Source of the DNA: JAOPZW01 sp963807305 | GTDB taxonomy: Bacteria; Actinomycetota; Thermoleophilia; Solirubrobacterales; Solirubrobacteraceae | DNA: 64,000 nt | NCBI GenBank assembly: GCA_963807305.1 | Contig: CAWEBN010000001.1 | Location: forward strand, 66,339 to 130,338 | Direction of reading: 5' to 3' | Part shown: piece after piece, positions 1 through 7,788 of the stretch | Numbering within the stretch: position 1 is the first letter of the stretch | Layout of the letters: the number at the start of each line of letters is the position of its first letter | The notes under the pieces: generated by a model | Databases searched by the model: none | The model's input: the letters and a program-made list of their open reading frames with translations, nothing else | Told to the model about the DNA's origin: nothing | Position numbers and translations under genes: made by a program

Positions 1-341
1 CCGCCGGCTACCCGACGGGGCTGAACAACGTCGAGAGCAGCTTCGGCGGCCAGATGGTCGGCGTGGCGACGTTCCTTCCGCTCGGCTTCCTGTCGGGCTG
101 GGTGGCGTCCTTCATCCTCAAGAAGCTCAACCTGCTGCGCGTGCCCGTGGAGGTCGAGCTGGAGGGCCTGGACATGGCCGAGTACGAGACGGACTTCTAC
201 CCCGAGCACGCCCGCGCGCCCGAGGAGATCGTCGAGCCCGACGGCACGCTCATCCCCGCCGACGTGCTGTTGCCGCGCGAGCTGGCGGCGCTGACCAACG
301 GCCACCTACCCGGCGCCAGAGAGGGCGCGGGGGTGGGATAG
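1..341 (+). CDS. amt: Ammonium transporter Amt, C-terminal end (partial)
   Basis: The open frame enters from the left edge, so only about 112 residues remain. It begins with a glycine-rich stretch (GLNNVESSFGGQ) and a last membrane helix, followed by a cytoplasmic tail ending in GAREGAGVG. The tail segment ELEGLDMAEY is typical of actinobacterial Amt/MEP channels, where the conserved GLD..EHG-type tail contacts PII proteins. Amt imports ammonium and often methylammonium. Its position ahead of glutamine-synthetase and glutamate-synthase-like genes fits nitrogen or methylamine uptake. The 5' end lies outside the window, so start and promoter cannot be judged. Confidence 0.8.
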   Translation, partial: AGYPTGLNNVESSFGGQMVGVATFLPLGFLSGWVASFILKKLNLLRVPVEVELEGLDMAEYETDFYPEHARAPEEIVEPDGTLIPADVLLPRELAALTNGHLPGAREGAGVG

Positions 342-491
342 ATGCTCACCTTCCTGACCAGCCTGGTGATCATGTTCACGCTCGTCTACGCGGGCGTGAC
401 CTGGGCCAAGCGCGAGGAGCGCCGCCGCATGGCCGACCACGAGTTCGACGGAATCGAGGAGGTGGTCGGCAGTGCCCGCGATCATCGATAG
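342..491 (+). CDS. Small single-pass membrane protein (49 aa)
   Basis: Starts with ATG directly after the amt stop codon (no gap) and encodes 49 residues. Residues 2-20 (LTFLTSLVIMFTLVYAGV) form one hydrophobic helix, followed by a charged tail rich in Arg, Glu and Asp. It overlaps the next gene by 20 bp, consistent with translation coupling. I do not recognise a family. Its position, with two other tiny membrane proteins between Amt and the glutamine synthetases, suggests an accessory membrane component of this transport/assimilation operon; that role is inference. Confidence 0.5.
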   Translation: MLTFLTSLVIMFTLVYAGVTWAKREERRRMADHEFDGIEEVVGSARDHR

Positions 492-807
492 CGCGCCCGA
501 CTGCATCGTCCACATCAACGGAGCCAAGCCGGCCGACGACTCGGCCGACTTCATCCTGCAGGCGGCCTACGCCAAGTGCCAGGGCATCATGACCTTCGGC
601 CCCGGCTCGACCTACGGCAAGGACGGCACCGGCGCTGCCGGGTCCTACATGGTCCTCACGTGGATCGGGATCGTCGTGATGGTGGTGGTCATCGTTGCGT
701 GGGTGCTGTACGAGGACAGGCGACTCTGGGGCCACGTCGCGCGAATCCGGGCGCGGGATCACAGCACACCGCTGCCCGGCCCGACCGACCCGCCCGTGAT
801 GGAATAG
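472..807 (+). CDS. Small membrane protein with one TM helix (111 aa)
   Basis: GTG start inside the end of the preceding small gene. The first 55 residues are polar and carry two cysteines (in APDCIVH and AYAKCQG). A hydrophobic helix follows around residues 60-82 (MVLTWIGIVVMVVVIVAWVL), then a basic and proline-rich tail. No family is recognised. An N-out arrangement with the Cys-bearing domain outside is possible but unproven. It sits in the same tight operon as amt and the first glutamine-synthetase-like gene. Confidence 0.5.
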   Translation: MPAIIDSAPDCIVHINGAKPADDSADFILQAAYAKCQGIMTFGPGSTYGKDGTGAAGSYMVLTWIGIVVMVVVIVAWVLYEDRRLWGHVARIRARDHSTPLPGPTDPPVME

Positions 808-822
808 CGAGAGGAAGACCAC

Positions 823-984
823 ATGGCAGTCGAGCGCAGGCGGCAGATCGAGTTCCCGCCGCTGCAAACCCACGTGAAGAGCTTCGAGATCGCGATGATC
901 GTCATCTCGATCATCTGCATCATCGTCATGCTCGTCATCATCCTCGCCACGAATATTGGCAACGAGTTCCGTCCGACCGTCTAG
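823..984 (+). CDS. Small single-pass membrane protein (53 aa)
   Basis: ATG start preceded by a purine-rich GAGAGGAAG ribosome-binding site about 7 nt upstream. The 53-residue product has a charged N-terminus (VERRRQIEFPP), one long hydrophobic helix rich in Ile/Val/Met near residues 23-43, and a short tail ending FRPTV. It is the third small membrane protein in a row between amt and the glutamine synthetases. The function is unknown; the conserved-looking spacing suggests a real gene. Confidence 0.5.
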   Translation: MAVERRRQIEFPPLQTHVKSFEIAMIVISIICIIVMLVIILATNIGNEFRPTV

Positions 985-1339
985 CTCCGCCACCCCCGCC
1001 GGCAGCCGCCGGGCCTGGATCCGGCCCGTCGTGCTCGTGGTGGGGCTGTTCGCGATCTGCCTCGCGGTCGCGGCGAGCTGTCAGCGCCATCAGATCCGGA
1101 TCACGCAGCAGGCGGCCATCGCCACCGCGACGCGCCACGCGGACTTCCGTCCGCAGCGCACGCAGGTGCGGCTCGTGCGCCAGGGCCTGAACGGCCGGCC
1201 CTTCTGGGCGATCTCGCTCTCGATCCCGGCCAAGAACGGAAACGGCTACGAGCGCGTGTCCGTCGCGCGGGTCGATGCCAACACCGGCAAGCTCGTGGCC
1301 TTCACCAACAACGCCGACACCGAGAAGGACGCGCCATGA
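956..1339 (+). CDS. Membrane-anchored PepSY-like protein
   Basis: Predicted from a TTG start overlapping the previous gene by 29 bp; the exact start is uncertain because no better codon gives the membrane segment. Residues about 20-42 form a signal/anchor helix (WIRPVVLVVGLFAICLAVAA). The remainder resembles a PepSY domain, ending RVDANTGKLVAF, the usual pattern in which Asp-x-x-x-Gly-x-x follows the last strand. PepSY domains are generally extracytoplasmic and regulatory. The stop overlaps the start of the glutamine-synthetase-like gene (ATGA), so the two are translationally coupled. Confidence 0.5.
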   Translation: MATSSVRPSSSATPAGSRRAWIRPVVLVVGLFAICLAVAASCQRHQIRITQQAAIATATRHADFRPQRTQVRLVRQGLNGRPFWAISLSIPAKNGNGYERVSVARVDANTGKLVAFTNNADTEKDAP

Positions 1340-2712
1340 GCGAGCCGCTGGTCGCACCGCAGAGCGAGGGTGATGTCCGCAAACTCGCCCGCGACGGCGG
1401 GATCGAGTTCCTGTTCGCGCAGTTCGTGGACATGCACGGCAAGCCCAACGCCAAGCTCGTGCCCGCCCACCATCTCGACGACCTGCTCACCGACGGCGCG
1501 GGCTTCGCCGGGTTCGCCGCGGGCGACATCGGCCAGGGCCCGCACGACCCCGACCTCATCGCGATGCCCGACGTGCGCAGCTACACGCCGCTGCCGTGGA
1601 AGCCGGGTGTGGCGCGCTTCGCGTGTGACGTGACGGTCGAGGGCGAGGAGTGGCCGTACTGCCCGCGCACGATCCTGCGCCACCAGCTCGATCGCGCGGC
1701 GGCGCTCGGCTACGAGTTCCGCGTCGGCGCCGAGCTCGAGTACTTCCTCGTGCGCCGGCGCGAGGACGGGACGATCGAGGTCGCCGACGCGCTCGACACC
1801 CTCGAGCAGCCCTGTTACGACATGCGCGGGCTGACCCGCAACCTCGACTTCGTCTCGACGGTCTCGCGCAACGTCACCGCGCTCGGCTGGGACAACTACG
1901 CGACCGACCACGAGGACGCCAACGGGCAGTTCGAGCAGAACTTCGAGTTCGACGACGCGCTCGTGACCTGCGACCGCGCCGTCTTCTTCCGTTACATGGT
2001 GGAGGCGCTGGCCCAGGAGCAGGGGCTGATCGCGACCTTCATGCCCAAGCCGTTCGCCCACCTCACCGGCAACGGCTGCCACTTCCACATGAGCCTGTGG
2101 AAGGACGGCGAGAACCTCTTCGAGGCCGACCCCGCCGACGACCCGCGCGGTCTGGGGCTGTCCGAGCTCGCCTACCAGTTCGTCGGCGGGCTGAAGGCCC
2201 ACGCCAAGGCCTACATCGCGGTGACCGCGCCGACCGTGACCTCGTACAAGCGGCTGGTGGTCGGCGCCCCGACGAGCGGCGCGACGTGGGCGCCCGCCTA
2301 CGTGAGCTACGGCTACAACAACCGCACGCAGATGCTGCGCATTCCCGGCCCCGGGCGCATCGAGGACCGGACGGTCGACGGGTCGTGCAATCCCTACCTC
2401 GCCGCCACCGTCGTCCTCGCCGCGGGGCTCGACGGCATCGAGCGCGGCCTGGACCCGGGCGAGCCCAACGCGCTGAACCTCTACGAGACCGACGAGGGCC
2501 AGCGCAAGGAGCTCGGCATCGACGTGCTGCCGGCCAACCTGCTCGACGCCACGCGCGAGCTCGAGCGCTGCGACGTGCTGCGCGCCGCGCTCGGGCGCGC
2601 TCGCGACGAGGACTACCTCGACTACTACGTGAGTTGCAAGCGGCGCGAGTGGCAGCAGGCCCACGAGCAGATCACGCAGTGGGAGCTCGACCGCTACCTG
2701 CAGCTGTTCTGA
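1336..2712 (+). CDS. glnT: Glutamine synthetase family protein, GlnT/GmaS-like (type III)
   Basis: The 458 residues cover the whole glutamine-synthetase fold: N-terminal beta-grasp (FLFAQFVDMHGKPNAK), the metal-binding strand GAELEYFLV, the DHEDANGQFE loop, GNGCHFHMSLW with metal and nucleotide ligands, and NNRTQMLRIPG. The family joins glutamate to an amine using ATP. In methylotrophs the close relative GmaS makes gamma-glutamylmethylamide from methylamine. With GlxBCD immediately downstream and SoxBDAG nearby, a GmaS role is plausible, but sequence alone does not separate GmaS from ammonia-using GlnT. ATGA overlap with the upstream gene places it in the amt operon. Confidence 0.8.
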   Translation: MSEPLVAPQSEGDVRKLARDGGIEFLFAQFVDMHGKPNAKLVPAHHLDDLLTDGAGFAGFAAGDIGQGPHDPDLIAMPDVRSYTPLPWKPGVARFACDVTVEGEEWPYCPRTILRHQLDRAAALGYEFRVGAELEYFLVRRREDGTIEVADALDTLEQPCYDMRGLTRNLDFVSTVSRNVTALGWDNYATDHEDANGQFEQNFEFDDALVTCDRAVFFRYMVEALAQEQGLIATFMPKPFAHLTGNGCHFHMSLWKDGENLFEADPADDPRGLGLSELAYQFVGGLKAHAKAYIAVTAPTVTSYKRLVVGAPTSGATWAPAYVSYGYNNRTQMLRIPGPGRIEDRTVDGSCNPYLAATVVLAAGLDGIERGLDPGEPNALNLYETDEGQRKELGIDVLPANLLDATRELERCDVLRAALGRARDEDYLDYYVSCKRREWQQAHEQITQWELDRYLQLF

Positions 2713-2745
2713 CGCGATGTCCACCCGCCTCACAGGAGCCCGGCC

Positions 2746-4218
2746 ATGGCCACTGACACGAGCGACGGCCTGAGCACGGCGGTCCCCAGGACCGGCCTCG
2801 GCGTCGCCGACGTCCTCGCGACCCCGCGGGTGGCGCCGCCGCCCGCGACGCTCGAGGAGGCGCGCAGCGTCCCGGGCCGTCCCGAGCGCATCGCCGAGCT
2901 CGCGCGGCGCATCGAGTCCGAGGGCATCAAGTACGTGTTCTTCCAGCAGGTCTCGGTGACCGGCCGGGTCATGGGCAAGGGCGTGGTCGCGTCGTTCTTC
3001 CCGCAGGTCGCCGAGCGCGGCTACCAGCTCGTCTACGGGGCCACGGCCAACCTGTTCACCGACCGCGCCGGCAACTACATCGGCTTCGGGCCCGAGGAGT
3101 CCGAGCTCGCGGCGGTGGCCGACCTCGACACCTTCGCCGTGCTGCCGTGGGACCCGCGCGTGGCCCGGGTCTTCTGCGACTGCTACGACACGGAGACCGG
3201 CGAGCTGCTCGACGCCGACCCGCGCCAGAACCTCAAGCGCGTCGCACACGAGTTCGAAACCGAGACCGGCTACCAGTTCCTGCTCGGCATCGAGCCCGAG
3301 ATGATGTGGCTCAAGCGGCCCGAGGACGGGTCCGCGCCCGAGGGCGTCACGAAGCCCTACTGCTACCACATCCACCAGTTCGAGGAGCTTCGTCCGGTGC
3401 TGCTCGACGTCGTGGAGTACGGGCAGGCGCTCGGCCTGGACATGAGCTACGGCGACCACGAGGACGCGCCCGGGCAGCTCGAGCTCAACTTCCGCTTCGA
3501 CCGGGCCCCGCGGACCGCCGACAACATCACCACCTATCGCCAGGTGTGCGCGGCCGTGGCGCGCAAGCACGGGCTGCTTGCGTCCTTCATGCCCAAGCCG
3601 TTCACCGGCGTCTCGGCCAACGGGCATCATCATCACTTCACGCTGATGGACACCGACGGGACCAACGTCTTCCACGACCCCGACGGCCCCGCCCAGCTCT
3701 CGGAGACCGCGCGGCACTTCCTGGGCGGGCTGCTCGAGCACTTCGCCGCGCTCATGTGCATCGGCAACCCGACGGTGAACTCCTACTGCCGCATGTGGGA
3801 CACCGGCTTCTGGGCGCCGATCTACAAGAACTGGGGCTGGCAGAACCGCACGACCACGGTGCGCGTGGCGTCGGGCGGGCGCTTCGAGTACCGCGGCGTC
3901 GACTCGTCGTGCAACCCGTATCTGACCGCCGCGGCGCTGCTGAGCGCGGGTCTCGACGGGATGCGGCGCGAGCTCGACCCGGGCGAGCCCCAGCAGGGCA
4001 ACACCTACGACCTGCTGCAGGAGGGCCAGGAGATCGAGCGCGTGCCCGACAGCCTCGGCGACGCGCTCGATGCGCTGGCCGCCGACGACGTCGTCCGCGG
4101 CGCCTTTCCCGGCCGCCTGTACAAGGTCTTCGACCACTACAAGCGCGACGAGTGGGAGCGCTACCTGGCGGCCGTCACCGACTGGGAGCGCGAGGAGTAC
4201 CTGGAGGTGCTCCCCTAG
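2746..4218 (+). CDS. Second glutamine synthetase family protein (divergent paralogue)
   Basis: The 490-residue protein has an N-terminal extension of about 45 residues before the beta-grasp domain. Catalytic-domain landmarks are present: LGIEPEMMW, GDHEDAPGQLELNF, SANGHHHHFTLM with an unusual run of four histidines at the active-site loop, NPTVNSYCRM and WGWQNRTTTVR. It starts 33 bp after the first copy ends and its stop abuts glxB. Two unequal glutamine-synthetase paralogues side by side suggest different amine acceptors, for example one using ammonia and one a methylamine or amino acid. The substrate cannot be read from the sequence. Confidence 0.78.
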   Translation: MATDTSDGLSTAVPRTGLGVADVLATPRVAPPPATLEEARSVPGRPERIAELARRIESEGIKYVFFQQVSVTGRVMGKGVVASFFPQVAERGYQLVYGATANLFTDRAGNYIGFGPEESELAAVADLDTFAVLPWDPRVARVFCDCYDTETGELLDADPRQNLKRVAHEFETETGYQFLLGIEPEMMWLKRPEDGSAPEGVTKPYCYHIHQFEELRPVLLDVVEYGQALGLDMSYGDHEDAPGQLELNFRFDRAPRTADNITTYRQVCAAVARKHGLLASFMPKPFTGVSANGHHHHFTLMDTDGTNVFHDPDGPAQLSETARHFLGGLLEHFAALMCIGNPTVNSYCRMWDTGFWAPIYKNWGWQNRTTTVRVASGGRFEYRGVDSSCNPYLTAAALLSAGLDGMRRELDPGEPQQGNTYDLLQEGQEIERVPDSLGDALDALAADDVVRGAFPGRLYKVFDHYKRDEWERYLAAVTDWEREEYLEVLP

Positions 4219-4220
4219 GC

Positions 4221-5156
4221 ATGTGCGGGATCGCCGGGATCATCCACCGCAACGGCTCGAGCCCCATCGGCGACGAGATGACGAGCATGCTGCAGGCGAT
4301 GAAGCACCGCGGCCCGGACTCGACCGGCTTCGCGCTCTACGGCGCTCCGACCGAGGAGTGGGTCATGCGCGTCAAGCTCGCCGACGCCAACACGCCGCGC
4401 GACTTCGACTTCGACGAGCGCCTGGCGCGCAACCGTGCGGAGGTGCAGCGCCGCCTGCGCGCCATGGGCGCCCGCTTCGACGGGATCGAGGAGCTCAACC
4501 CGACGACCTTCGACGTGCGCGTCGCCTACGACGCCGACGACCTCAAGGCGCTCGTCGACCAGGTGGAGGACGTCTCGCGAGACGCGGAGGTGCTCTCGCT
4601 CGGCCACTCGCTGGAGATCGTCAAGGACCTCGGCGATGCGCAGACGGTCTCGCGCGGCTACGGCCTGGAGCGCTTTCAGGGCACGCACGCGATCGGCCAC
4701 GCCCGTATGGCCACCGAGTCCGACGTCGACATCTCCAACGCCCACCCCTATTGGGCCTATCCCTTCTCCGACGTCGCCGTGGTCCACAACGGCCAGCTGA
4801 CGAACTACCACGGCTGGCGCCGGCGCCTGGAGCGCAACGGGCACCGCTTCCAGTCCGAGTGCGACTCGGAGATCATCGCCGTCTATCTCGCCGAGCGGAT
4901 GCACGACGGCCTCTCGCTGGAGGACGCCATGCGCCAGAGCATGGAGGACCTCGACGGCGTCTTCACCTACATCTGCGTCACCGAGGACGCCCTGGGCATG
5001 GCCAAGGACGAGCTCGCGGCCAAGCCGCTCGTGCTCTACGAGTCCGACGACGTCGTCGTCCTCGCCTCCGAGGAGATCGCGATCCGCAGGATCATCCCGC
5101 GCGAGATCGACACCTACGATCCCTTCGAGGGCGAGGTGATGGTGTGGACCCGCTGA
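4221..5156 (+). CDS. glxB: Class II glutamine amidotransferase subunit GlxB/MgsA-like
   Basis: MCGIAGI at the start exposes Cys2, the N-terminal nucleophile of class II glutamine amidotransferases. KHRGPDSTGF, GHARMATES and VVHNGQLTNY are the glutamine-site loops of the family. The 311 residues match the amidotransferase domain of glutamate synthase as a separate polypeptide. In GlxBCD/MgsABC systems this subunit delivers ammonia, or in N-methylglutamate synthase acts on gamma-glutamylmethylamide. It begins 2 bp after the second glutamine-synthetase-like gene and its end overlaps glxC, so it is part of one tightly coupled operon. Confidence 0.85.
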   Translation: MCGIAGIIHRNGSSPIGDEMTSMLQAMKHRGPDSTGFALYGAPTEEWVMRVKLADANTPRDFDFDERLARNRAEVQRRLRAMGARFDGIEELNPTTFDVRVAYDADDLKALVDQVEDVSRDAEVLSLGHSLEIVKDLGDAQTVSRGYGLERFQGTHAIGHARMATESDVDISNAHPYWAYPFSDVAVVHNGQLTNYHGWRRRLERNGHRFQSECDSEIIAVYLAERMHDGLSLEDAMRQSMEDLDGVFTYICVTEDALGMAKDELAAKPLVLYESDDVVVLASEEIAIRRIIPREIDTYDPFEGEVMVWTR

Positions 5157-5932
5157 CCTCCGAGCCCGCGACCTTCGACCCGCGCGGCCTCGTCGAGCTC
5201 GACGGTCGCGTCCCGCGGATCGCCGAGATCGACGGCGAGCGCGCGGTGCTCGACGCCGCGAGCCTCACCACCCGCAAGATCAACCTGGAGCTGCGCTGGC
5301 TGATCTACGAGCAGGGCGTGCGCGACGTGACCGTCCTCAACCCCGGCGCGCTGCACTCGCTCGGCGTGGGGATCCTGACCCGGTGCCGCATGACCTTCGA
5401 GGGCAGCCTCGGCTACTTCGGCTGCGGGCTCATCGACGGGCCCGAGGTCCACATCAAGGGCCGGGTGGGCTGGTCGGCCTGCGAGAACATGATGTCGGGC
5501 GTCGTCGTCATCGACGGCAACGCGGGCTCGCTGACCGCCGCGGCGCTGCGCGGAGGCGACGTGGTCGTCAAGGGGCGCGTCGGGGCGCGCACGGGCATCG
5601 ACCAGAAGGGCGGCACGATCATCGTCGTCGGCGACGCGGGCTCGGCCACCGGCTTCATGCTCCAGCGCGGGCGCCAGATCCTCCTCGGCGACGTGGGGGC
5701 GGGGCTGGGCGACTCGATGTACGACGGGACCATCTACGTCGGCGGGCGCGTCAAGTCGCTCGGCGTCGACTGCGTGCCCGGCGAGTGGACCGAGGCGGAC
5801 ACCGAGTTCGTCGAGCGCAAGTTCCGCATCTACGACCTCGGCGCGCCGCCCGAGCTGCAGAAGTTCGTGTGCGGCAAGAAGCTCTACAACTACGACACGC
5901 TCGAGCCCTCCGAGCGGAAGCTGGTTCTCTAG
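5144..5932 (+). CDS. glxC: GXGXG-domain subunit GlxC/MgsB-like
   Basis: GTG start at 5144 overlaps the glxB stop by 13 bp. The 262-residue protein is a right-handed beta-helix of the glutamate-synthase C-terminal (GXGXG) type: repeated turns such as GSLGYFGCG, GNAGSLTAAALRGG, GRVGARTGIDQKGG, GDAGSATGFM and GDVGAGLGDSMYDG. In glutamate synthase this domain is structural and helps shape the ammonia tunnel; it is also related to formylmethanofuran dehydrogenase subunit C. As a separate gene between GlxB and GlxD it marks the split glutamate-synthase architecture of N-methylglutamate synthase and GlxBCD clusters. Confidence 0.83.
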   Translation: MDPLTSEPATFDPRGLVELDGRVPRIAEIDGERAVLDAASLTTRKINLELRWLIYEQGVRDVTVLNPGALHSLGVGILTRCRMTFEGSLGYFGCGLIDGPEVHIKGRVGWSACENMMSGVVVIDGNAGSLTAAALRGGDVVVKGRVGARTGIDQKGGTIIVVGDAGSATGFMLQRGRQILLGDVGAGLGDSMYDGTIYVGGRVKSLGVDCVPGEWTEADTEFVERKFRIYDLGAPPELQKFVCGKKLYNYDTLEPSERKLVL

Positions 5933-5934
5933 CG

Positions 5935-7368
5935 ATGGCCGACGAGACCGCACCCGACCGCCGCACCGTTCTCGGGCGCAGCCAGATCTTCACCCCGGAG
6001 GTCATCAACGACATCCACATGAAGGCCGAGCTCGGGCGCTATCGGATGCGCGGGTTCTCGGCCTTCAAGAAGCTCCCGCACTGGGACGACCTCACGTTCC
6101 TGCCGGGCACGCTGACGCGCTTCGTCATCGAGGGCTACCGCGAGAAGTGCGAGACGAAGACCGTGCTCGGCGCGCGCTTCGCGGCCAAGCCGCTCGAGCT
6201 GGACATCCCGATCTACATCACGGGCATGAGCTTCGGGGCGCTGTCGCTGGAGGCCAAGATGGCGCTGGCCAAGGGCGCGTCGATGGCCGGCACCGCCACG
6301 TGCTCGGGGGAGGGCGGCATGATCCCGCCCGAGCGCGACCTGTCGACCAAGTGGTACTACCAGGTCATCCAGAGCCGGTACGGCTTCAACCCGCACCACC
6401 TCATGCTGGCCGACGGGGTCGAGTTCTTCATCGGCCAGGGCTGCAAGGTCGGCCTCGGCGGCCATCTCATGGGCCAGAAGGTGACCGAGCAGGTGGCCGA
6501 GATGCGCTCGCTGCCGGCCGGGATCGACCAGCGCTCGCCGGCGCGCCACCCCGACTGGCTGGGCCCCGACGACCTGTCGCTGAAGATCCAGGAGACGCGC
6601 GAGGCGACCAACTACGAGGTCCCGATCCAGCTCAAGCTGGGCGCGGCCCGCGTCTACGACGACGTGCGCATGGCGGCCAAGTGCGGGCCCGATGTCATCT
6701 ACCTCGACGGGGCCGAGGGCGGCACCGGAGCCGGGCCGCATCTCGCCGCCGAGGAGACCGGCATCCCGCTCATCGCCGCCATCCCGGAGGCCCGGCGGGC
6801 GCTCGAGGACGTCGGCCTGGCCGACGAGATCGACCTCGTCGTCGCCGGCGGCATCCGCAACGGGGGCGACGTCGCCAAGTGCCTGGCCCTCGGCGCCGAC
6901 GCGATCGCGATCGGCCACTCGGCGCTCATGGCGCTCAACTGCAACAAGGAGATCCCCGGGGTCACCGACTACGAGGGCACCATCGGGGTGCCCGCGGGCC
7001 AGTGCTACCACTGCCACACCGGGCGCTGCCCGGTCGGGATCACGACCCAGGACCCCGAACTGCGCAAGCGCCTGGAGGTCGACGAGGCCGCCCAGCGCGT
7101 CTTCAACTTCCTGCACACGCTCACCATCGAGGTGCAGATGCTCGCGCGGGCCTGCGGCAAGACCAACGTCCACAACCTCGAGCCCGAGGACCTCGCCGCG
7201 CTCACCCTGGAGTCGGCCGCGATGGCCAAGGTCCCGCTGGTGGGGACCAACTACATCCCCGGCGTCACCGAAGAGCGCTCGCTGGCCGAGATCCAGCGGC
7301 TGCTCGAGCGCCACCTCGTCAACCCGATCGACGAGCTGCCGCTCGACGTCGCGACCGGACGGGACTGA
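5935..7368 (+). CDS. glxD: FMN/Fe-S glutamate synthase-like subunit GlxD/MgsC
   Basis: ATG 2 bp after the glxC stop; 477 residues. It is the FMN-binding central plus synthase domain of glutamate synthase as a free subunit: IYITGMSFGALS, GEGGMIPPE, LKLGAARVYDD, DGAEGGTGAGP, VAGGIRNGGD and the Cys cluster CYHCHTGRCPVGITTQD, which corresponds to the Fe-S ligand region of GltS. It would take ammonia or methylamine released by GlxB and 2-oxoglutarate to form glutamate or N-methylglutamate. Sequence context (two GS paralogues, Sox subunits, Fhs) favours the N-methylglutamate reading, but that is inference. Confidence 0.85.
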   Translation: MADETAPDRRTVLGRSQIFTPEVINDIHMKAELGRYRMRGFSAFKKLPHWDDLTFLPGTLTRFVIEGYREKCETKTVLGARFAAKPLELDIPIYITGMSFGALSLEAKMALAKGASMAGTATCSGEGGMIPPERDLSTKWYYQVIQSRYGFNPHHLMLADGVEFFIGQGCKVGLGGHLMGQKVTEQVAEMRSLPAGIDQRSPARHPDWLGPDDLSLKIQETREATNYEVPIQLKLGAARVYDDVRMAAKCGPDVIYLDGAEGGTGAGPHLAAEETGIPLIAAIPEARRALEDVGLADEIDLVVAGGIRNGGDVAKCLALGADAIAIGHSALMALNCNKEIPGVTDYEGTIGVPAGQCYHCHTGRCPVGITTQDPELRKRLEVDEAAQRVFNFLHTLTIEVQMLARACGKTNVHNLEPEDLAALTLESAAMAKVPLVGTNYIPGVTEERSLAEIQRLLERHLVNPIDELPLDVATGRD

Positions 7369-7371
7369 CCG

Positions 7372-7785
7372 ATGGCGGGTGCGGGCGAGTCCGAACGCCA
7401 CGTCGCCATCGACGCCGAGGAGCTGGCCGGGCGGCGCTTCCCCTACCAGGAGGACCCCTCGCTGGTCGACGACATCGACCTCGTCGCGGCCACCCCGGGC
7501 GCCGACATCAACTGGCTCGAGGACGTCACGCTGCTCGAGGAGGAGGGCACGCCCGCCGTCTTCGACCGCTACTCGAACTCGTTCCTGAAGATCTACTTCC
7601 CGATCCCGCCCGGCCGTGAGGACGAGATCGCGCGCAAGGTGCTGATCACCCACCTGCGCTCGGGCAACTCCTACGGCATCGCGCTCAAGGAGGCGCACGC
7701 CAAGTTCCCCCAGCCCGAGCTCGGCCCGTGGGTCGAGGGCTCGCGCACCGTGGGAGAGGACTGGAAGGCACCCGTCTTCGAGTAG
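7372..7785 (+). CDS. Unrecognised 137-aa protein linked to glxD
   Basis: Starts 3 bp after glxD and ends 3 bp before the FAD oxidase gene, so it is embedded in the operon. It is acidic and soluble-looking with no signal peptide or membrane helix. Visible stretches include FPYQEDPSLVDDIDLVAA, INWLEDVTLLEEEG, FDRYSNSFLKIYFPIPPG and a GPWVEGSRTVGEDW tail. It has no cysteine and no nucleotide motif I can name. I do not recognise the family. An assembly factor or small subunit of the adjacent Glx or amine-oxidase complex is a reasonable guess only. Confidence 0.55.
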   Translation: MAGAGESERHVAIDAEELAGRRFPYQEDPSLVDDIDLVAATPGADINWLEDVTLLEEEGTPAVFDRYSNSFLKIYFPIPPGREDEIARKVLITHLRSGNSYGIALKEAHAKFPQPELGPWVEGSRTVGEDWKAPVFE

Positions 7786-7788
7786 GCG

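Noticed and set aside
1246..4137. Very long open frame on the - strand (over 900 codons)
   Set aside because: It lies opposite the glutamine-synthetase-like genes, has a composition rich in Arg, Val, Gly and His without domains, and is the usual mirror frame of GC-rich coding DNA.
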